64,000 bases of DNA, from positions 3,162,001 through 3,226,000 of the forward strand of contig JAVHNS010000002.1 of assembly GCA_036872755.1 (NCBI GenBank). The letters run 5' to 3'. This stretch comes from Orbilia blumenaviensis (taxonomy: Eukaryota > Ascomycota > Orbiliomycetes > Orbiliales > Orbiliaceae). Below the pieces are notes generated by a model. That model saw only the letters and a program-made list of their open reading frames with translations, did not search any database and was not told the origin of the DNA. Both the position numbers and the translations under genes were made by a program. The stretch's first letter is position 1. Each line of letters opens with the position of its first letter. Below, one piece after another: positions 58,610-64,000 of the stretch.

Positions 58610-60097
58610 GGCGCTTGTACCAGGCCGCCGCTCGCCTGGGGTAGCGGTGTCTGTTTGGTTGAAGAGGGTTGTCGGTTTGCACTGGGTTAAAAAAGTTGCA
58701 GCGATACTATATCAGTATGATGTCTGAGAGAGAGAACAAAAACCCAGTTGGCTGCGCGACAATTGAGGTTATCTAGGCCCTTGATATTAGCATTTTCTAC
58801 CATAGTTATAAGTAAAATAGTAGGAATCTCAACGTACTACGGCAAGGGAAAAAACAAAACAAAAACAAAAACAAACAAGATCTATCGGTTGAATACACTA
58901 CGATATCAATTCGTGATGATGTTGATGCATTGTGAGGTTTACCTCCAAATCCTTGGAATTTCTCTACTACTTGTTGCATGTCCGAAAGAAGGGCCCGCAA
59001 GAATTTTTTCGTTTGGCCGAAAATCTCGGGTAGATTTCCCGATTCGGATGAGATGGTCTTGCACCGATTGAGGCTTGGCACTTACCTTTTGTTCGAAACG
59101 TGTTGATGTGTTGGGTCAAGATGCACATTCGCATCGATCACAACTCCGTCGTCAGCTCAGTTCAGCCGTACCCTGCAGTGCAGTGGGAATACCATACATT
59201 TGGTTTACAAATTATAAATGTACCCTAACTGCAGCTACTCTCGCTTCTTTCTTTCCTCTTTTTTTTTTTAACAAGACCTCTTATTACAGCCGAGGGTATT
59301 GGTGCATAATACCGGTTCCGAGAGTCATATCTTGGGGATTTACTTCGTATGCAATCCCCGCAGTTGGATGATCCGCATCTGCAGCTTTTCATTCATAAAC
59401 TGCTTCAGATTCTGCTTGATAATATATATCCCAAGACGCCCCCTCATTGGTATCTTAACAGGAATGTGATATACGGCTGACCAATGCATTGGAAAAGCAG
59501 GGTATAGTACGCGTACGCGGTACCACTTACTCATTTTTCTAGAGATAACACCATAGCCATGGCAGGCTGAGAAAGACCGCCAGGTCTGTCAGTCTTTATG
59601 GTGCCGGCTGAACTGGTCAGCGCGGGCACATTGGCTCCACTTTTCTCTCGTATTCATGCCAAAAGAAAAACCTAGGGAAAAGAAACAGCCTGGGGAGATA
59701 AAAGAAATGCTACCATCTCACGTTATTGTATTGCTAACCGACACGGCACACACAGTGGGCTTCGTGTTCGCTAAAAGCCAATGGCTCTGAAAGAAGGCTA
59801 GGGTATGGGAGATTTCCTAGGTGCATAGTGCTAAGTAAGTAAGTCGTGAGTAAGGAAGTAAATACCTGAGTATTATGCCGAAAATGCTTGCGATAACATT
59901 GTCATCTGATGGCCTTTCGGCATTAAAATAAATATCCTAGTTGAATGATGCTATCGGATGCATGACACAAAGAGCTTGGGATTAGACATAGCCTCCGAAG
60001 AAAAGCTTGAACAAGAAAACATTACACATCCTCTCTCTCTCAGTAAGATAGTTTCTATACCATTTATATTTCAGGCAATCAAAGCCCCTCATCTCCT
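58610..60097. other. intergenic, no gene seen
   Basis: The promoter region of the PET127 gene lies at the left, with an AAAAC repeat near 58852-58875. Open frames are short and without domain. Nothing else is supported. Confidence 0.6.
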
Positions 60098-61270
60098 CTA
60101 CACACTCTCTGGGCATAAGCCCAAATTAATCAACTTAACACCTGGCGTCGACATCGAAAAGTTGTCCGGTTTTATATCTCCGTGGGTAATGCCAGCCTTG
60201 TGAAGTGCTTGGAAAGCCTTCCTCGTTTGTGTCCAGGAGTTTATGTCTATGCTATTAGCTGAAGCTGCTTTACCACAAACCTCAAGAATGGGGGGTTTAA
60301 TGACTTCATATGGGTCCCTGCAGCATATAGTTTGGGGATATATATTCCGTGTAGGCCCCTTAACCTTTTTGAACTGAAAGGTTGAGTTAGTCACCCTGAT
60401 ATGCTAGGATTTGCAGCCCGTTATGGAGCATGCAAAGGGGATCGTATAAACCAATAATAGGAGGGATACTAACGTTTCGATCTCTTGGTCGGCCCTCTCT
60501 TTGATGGTGGTATTTGTTCCGTAGACTTTGAGCATAACCTTCCGAGAATCCTGCCTCTTCACACCCGACTGTGATCGGACTTCTCCTGACATTACGGTTG
60601 CAACATTCCTCGATACCCGTTTGGTAAGGTATAGATTCATCTGTTTCCATAGGATTTCCGTGTTACCTAGTCTTGAGAGCCTAGACGTACACAAAACCAA
60701 AGTATTGCCCTTTCCCTTTCAAGTGCCCCGAACGACGAGATCGTCGATCTTTAAGATATGGGTCTCTGGCGGACCTCGTTCGATAGGTGAGTAGAGGAAA
60801 GACCCGACGGTAACAACACTGTGACAAATATATACCAATGCTACTACTGGGGTTTCGGTTCCCCTATCTGAAAATCTGAATGGCGGCGACACCAGTAATC
60901 CCGTGTCGCCAACGCGCTGGAACAAGTTTAACGACTCGCAACTATAGAGAGCCCTAAGCCTCAGATTGTTGAATGTCATGTAGTCATCAATCTAGCTAAC
61001 GGCTTTGACGATCTTGGTGGGTCTCTGATCGTTAAGACGCTCGCTGTTAAAATTCTCGATAAAGCCCCCGGCGTAGCCAATGCCCAGAAGGGTTTTCCAC
61101 TCAATAACCAATTTCCCGCTCACTCGTTCCACTGGAGTGTCCCTCCCTTAATACCATCAGAGTCGGGCTTCCATATGCCGCGCTACCAAGAGCGATAATG
61201 CCATCTTCATCTGAGCGTAGTGCTGCTTGTTCTGCATCATCTCGAATGAAATCGGGGTCAATAAAATACC
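60098..61270 (-). pseudogene. decayed protein-kinase-like gene
   Basis: Fragments of one protein lie in order on the - strand: ALGSAAYGSPTLMVLREG, then (frame change near 61.13 kb) VERVSGKLVIEWKTLLGIGY, a TAG at 60994-60992, MTFNNLRLRALYSCESLNLF, a TGA at 60721-60719, RKVMLKVYGTNTTIKERADQ (the Lys-containing beta-strand), a frame change near 60.46 kb, IPPIIGLYDPLCMLHNGLQ, then ALHKAGITHGDIKPDNFSM. The catalytic loop HGDIKPDN is intact, but the expected DFG reads NLG. The composition fits a fungal kinase-like family of dispersed copies. With two frameshifts and at least three stops it is non-functional. C-to-T and G-to-A changes explain the TGA, the TAG and the D-to-N change, so RIP may have acted here too. 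Confidence 0.75.
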
Positions 61271-64000
61271 ACTATTAGAGTCCACTTTATTTGTTAGCTA
61301 GGGTCCCGTGCTCGAATATTGCCACTGCATCTGTTCCAACCCCTCCTTTTTTTCACATCTGATCTTATAACTGATTCTTACCTCGAAACTAAGCCTTGAA
61401 TCTAGAAGCTCTTTAGTATCCCTCTTGATTCCCGCTCACTCTGTTAAATCTGGGGGATACTCACGGGGATGCGCAGTGTTTGTTGTTGTTTTTGTGGTGG
61501 AACGGAGTTCGCATAGTATCAGCTGAAGAGCCGCGACTGCTTCAAGAAATTCAGAGACTAAGTGAGTCTGTAACGACAGTCGCGCCAAGGCTGTAGGCGG
61601 TGTTTAAGATGTCAAAACTAAGCTATGTCGACGGGTTACAGAGAGAACAATTATTACCCTGGGTTTGATTTTACCTAAGCAAGATCATTTCAATATAAAA
61701 ATATACTGCCCGAAATCCAACAGTAATGCGGATATATAATTATCTATCGAAACAACCTTTTATTGAAAGTTTCCTTGGCCCCGTTCTGAGCGTATTTCTT
61801 AGTTAAGCACCGCTTTTTTGCAACAGACACACTCTGTACCGATGGAGCAGATATCTACTACTATAGGCCCCCCCGTTCAGCCAGGCATCTGTACGGTAAG
61901 AGATCTTCCCCCAGTTTCTAAAGTCGGAGCACGCCTTGATCTGAGGCTGGGGTGGACTGTGTTGAGCTGTGTTGGATTTTTTCGATGTTAGACACGGCCT
62001 CATTGGGTCGTGACTGCATTGAGGTCAGTCCCAGCTGACTTAGCTGGTGCGACACAATTCGATATTCTTAAGCTAGGGGTATACTATAGACCGTAATGAA
62101 TTCTTGGAGATTGTTCGAATGTTCTGGAGCATGGATGATCATCTATAGAGGAGATCATATTCCCGTAATTATAACAGTTAGCTACCACCTATATACCTAG
62201 GTAGCTATGTGAACAGCCCTGATTTATCGCATCTATGATGCCGTTAGCGTCAGACTAGTACCATACTAAGTAGAGATGTGATTTTAACAGAGTTAACGTA
62301 ATATAGGGACTTAGTGCGTACTAGCAAAAGATGGCCTTGCTATATGTCTATTGTATGTTGTCAATTGAACTGACCCTTTATTGTTCTGGAATTTGGGCTT
62401 AAGGCTGATAGGTTTTGTCGTCGGGAGCGCTCGAGCGGATTACAACATCTATAACAAAATGCGAATTGTGTATTGCGGCAGATATCTAGAAAATCAATTG
62501 TATAGTCTCTATAGTATCAATATAAATATTTTATCTTTATGTATAAAGCAAATTTCATTTGTTTTCCATTCCCAAAGTCTTTAAGCGGGGTTTTCTACAG
62601 CTATAGGATGGTGCAATGTTACATTGCCGCTTCTAATTGTCGTTTCTACCGTACTTCCGATCGACCTCATATCTCAACAGTATACAGATAAGCATCACTG
62701 CGGGTAGTCAGAAATCCTATTACTGTCAATAATATATACATCAAAAGAAAGATTTTAGCACTAGTGTGTTGTGGGGTTTCCAGGCCAGAGCCAGTGGAAT
62801 GCATCCCTGTTCGGGAGGCTAGGAGGTCCTGGCAGAACGAAGCGAGTGATATCCGTAATGTAAGCACGTCCGCTGTCAATGGGATAATCTCTCACACTGT
62901 GTTTAGAAATATTTATCTCTAGTGCGTATATATCGTAGGAAGGGCTGGGGGAGGACTAAGGAATTTCAAAAAGGAAAACCGGCAAGCTTGTAAGTCGAAC
63001 TCCTGAATATGTGGTAGGTGCACGGCTGGTAAGTGGCCTGCTCTTGCTTCCCCATGAAATGCACCTTGTCGAGAGCTCATGCATGCAGGCGATGCTGATA
63101 CGATCTAGAGATCATGAGGGGATTCGATTGGTAATTATAAATTTCTTTTTTGCTGGGAGAATTGACCAAGTGGAGACCATCTCTCCAGGTAAATTTGAGG
63201 TATGGAGCAAATCTTCTTTTTCGTTTTCGGCCGGAGAATATTGTCTCTCGGACAGTTAGTCCTCCCTCTCACCCGAACTAGCGGGAGTATAAAACTGTTC
63301 CTGACTCCTGTGATAAATATCTGAAGAATAGATGAGACTCGGTGGAGAATATATATAATTCAGCCAGTGGAAGACGAGTCAAGTCATTGTCGGGTGGAAG
63401 AGGGGAGAGCCTTGTTCGCGTGCCCAAGATATGCCACACCCCTCAGCATTCGCTATGGGACGGCTCCACAAATTACTCGACACGTGCATGCAGTGTGGGT
63501 TTTAGCTATTTTGCCGTTAAGATTGTGGTTGTGAATTAGATGGCTTTCCCAACTTCGAAGGCTAAATAGCGATAGTGCAATTAGTGCTGCCCCGGAACTG
63601 GTTATTTACCGGCGGTATATATTCCAACAAGATCATGATGACCTTTTTTTGGTTTCTGCTCCGTATATCTACCTATGCCCGGCCTGCTAAAACATCCCCT
63701 TGCCCCCCACTTTTTAAATTCTCGCAGCCTGCGTGCAGTCTACAGGCCTAGTGATCGCGAGAGTAGCGATTTTTTTACCCGCTGTAGCTTTTTTTTCGTC
63801 GTTACCGGTGGTGTGTGATACGACCAAGAAAAATTTTTTGTTGAATAACCAAATTGTTATGGAAAGTTCTTCCAGAAATATTCCGTGATACAGCAGGAAC
63901 CGTACATTTGCCACCGCAGCGGCGAACGCGAACCCGCTTAGTTTGCTTCACAATCTGCATGTCTCATTGCAAAAGAGCTTCCAGAAGGAAAGGAAGCTTT
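61271..64000. other. intergenic to window end, no gene seen
   Basis: About 2.7 kb with only short open frames (at most 82 codons) that lack start context, splice partners or domains. The part directly right of the kinase relic may hold its lost 5' end. The last 300 bases show nothing recognisable. Confidence 0.55.

Overview
The window is nuclear DNA of a filamentous ascomycete (Pezizomycotina). The protein genes are split by short introns (55-83 bases) with GTAAGT/GTATGT-type donors, CTAAC-like branch sites and CAG/TAG acceptors. The gene families are fungal (Pet127, SIZ/PIAS, DUF2015, DUF2423), and one retrotransposon shows repeat-induced point mutation (RIP). I cannot name the species. The gene content would fit Leotiomycetes or Sordariomycetes, but that is a guess. 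The window is gene-poor: about nine genes in 64 kb, separated by 5-7 kb of AT-rich or pyrimidine-rich DNA full of homopolymer runs and microsatellites.

Left part (1-15.4 kb). A CAAX prenyl protease gene (RCE1-like, + strand, two exons) converges on a six-exon SIZ/PIAS SUMO E3 ligase gene (- strand). The ligase has SAP, PINIT and SP-RING domains and an acidic SUMO-interacting tail; its reading frame stays open for 99 codons past its stop. Next comes a two-exon secreted Cys-containing orphan protein (- strand). A 7 kb desert follows that holds a possible 79-residue small protein gene and a 70-bp-arm inverted repeat. It ends at a trypsin-like serine protease gene (+) whose probable N-terminal part is cut by an in-frame TAG.

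Middle part (15.4-44.5 kb). A DUF2423 (YBL028C/LLP-like) basic protein gene has an unusually long intron of 1.34 kb. A DUF2015 membrane-anchored small protein gene lies at 28.4 kb. A 1157-residue PH plus leucine-rich-repeat protein (CARMIL-like layout, - strand) occupies 35.5-39.1 kb. The rest is non-coding as far as I can see.

Right part (44.5-64 kb). A complete but dead Ty3/gypsy LTR retrotransposon spans 44513-54330. It has identical-length 131-bp LTRs (TG...CA), a perfect 5-bp target duplication ATAGC, and gag, RT, RNase H and integrase traces on the - strand. All the LTR differences are transitions, and catalytic residues are altered in the way RIP predicts. To its right lie a four-exon PET127 gene for mitochondrial RNA processing (- strand) and a decayed protein-kinase-like pseudogene. 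The last 2.7 kb has no gene I can support.

The genes do not form an operon or an obvious biosynthetic cluster. They are independent housekeeping genes (prenyl processing, sumoylation, mitochondrial RNA processing, nucleolar protein) embedded in repeat-affected DNA.
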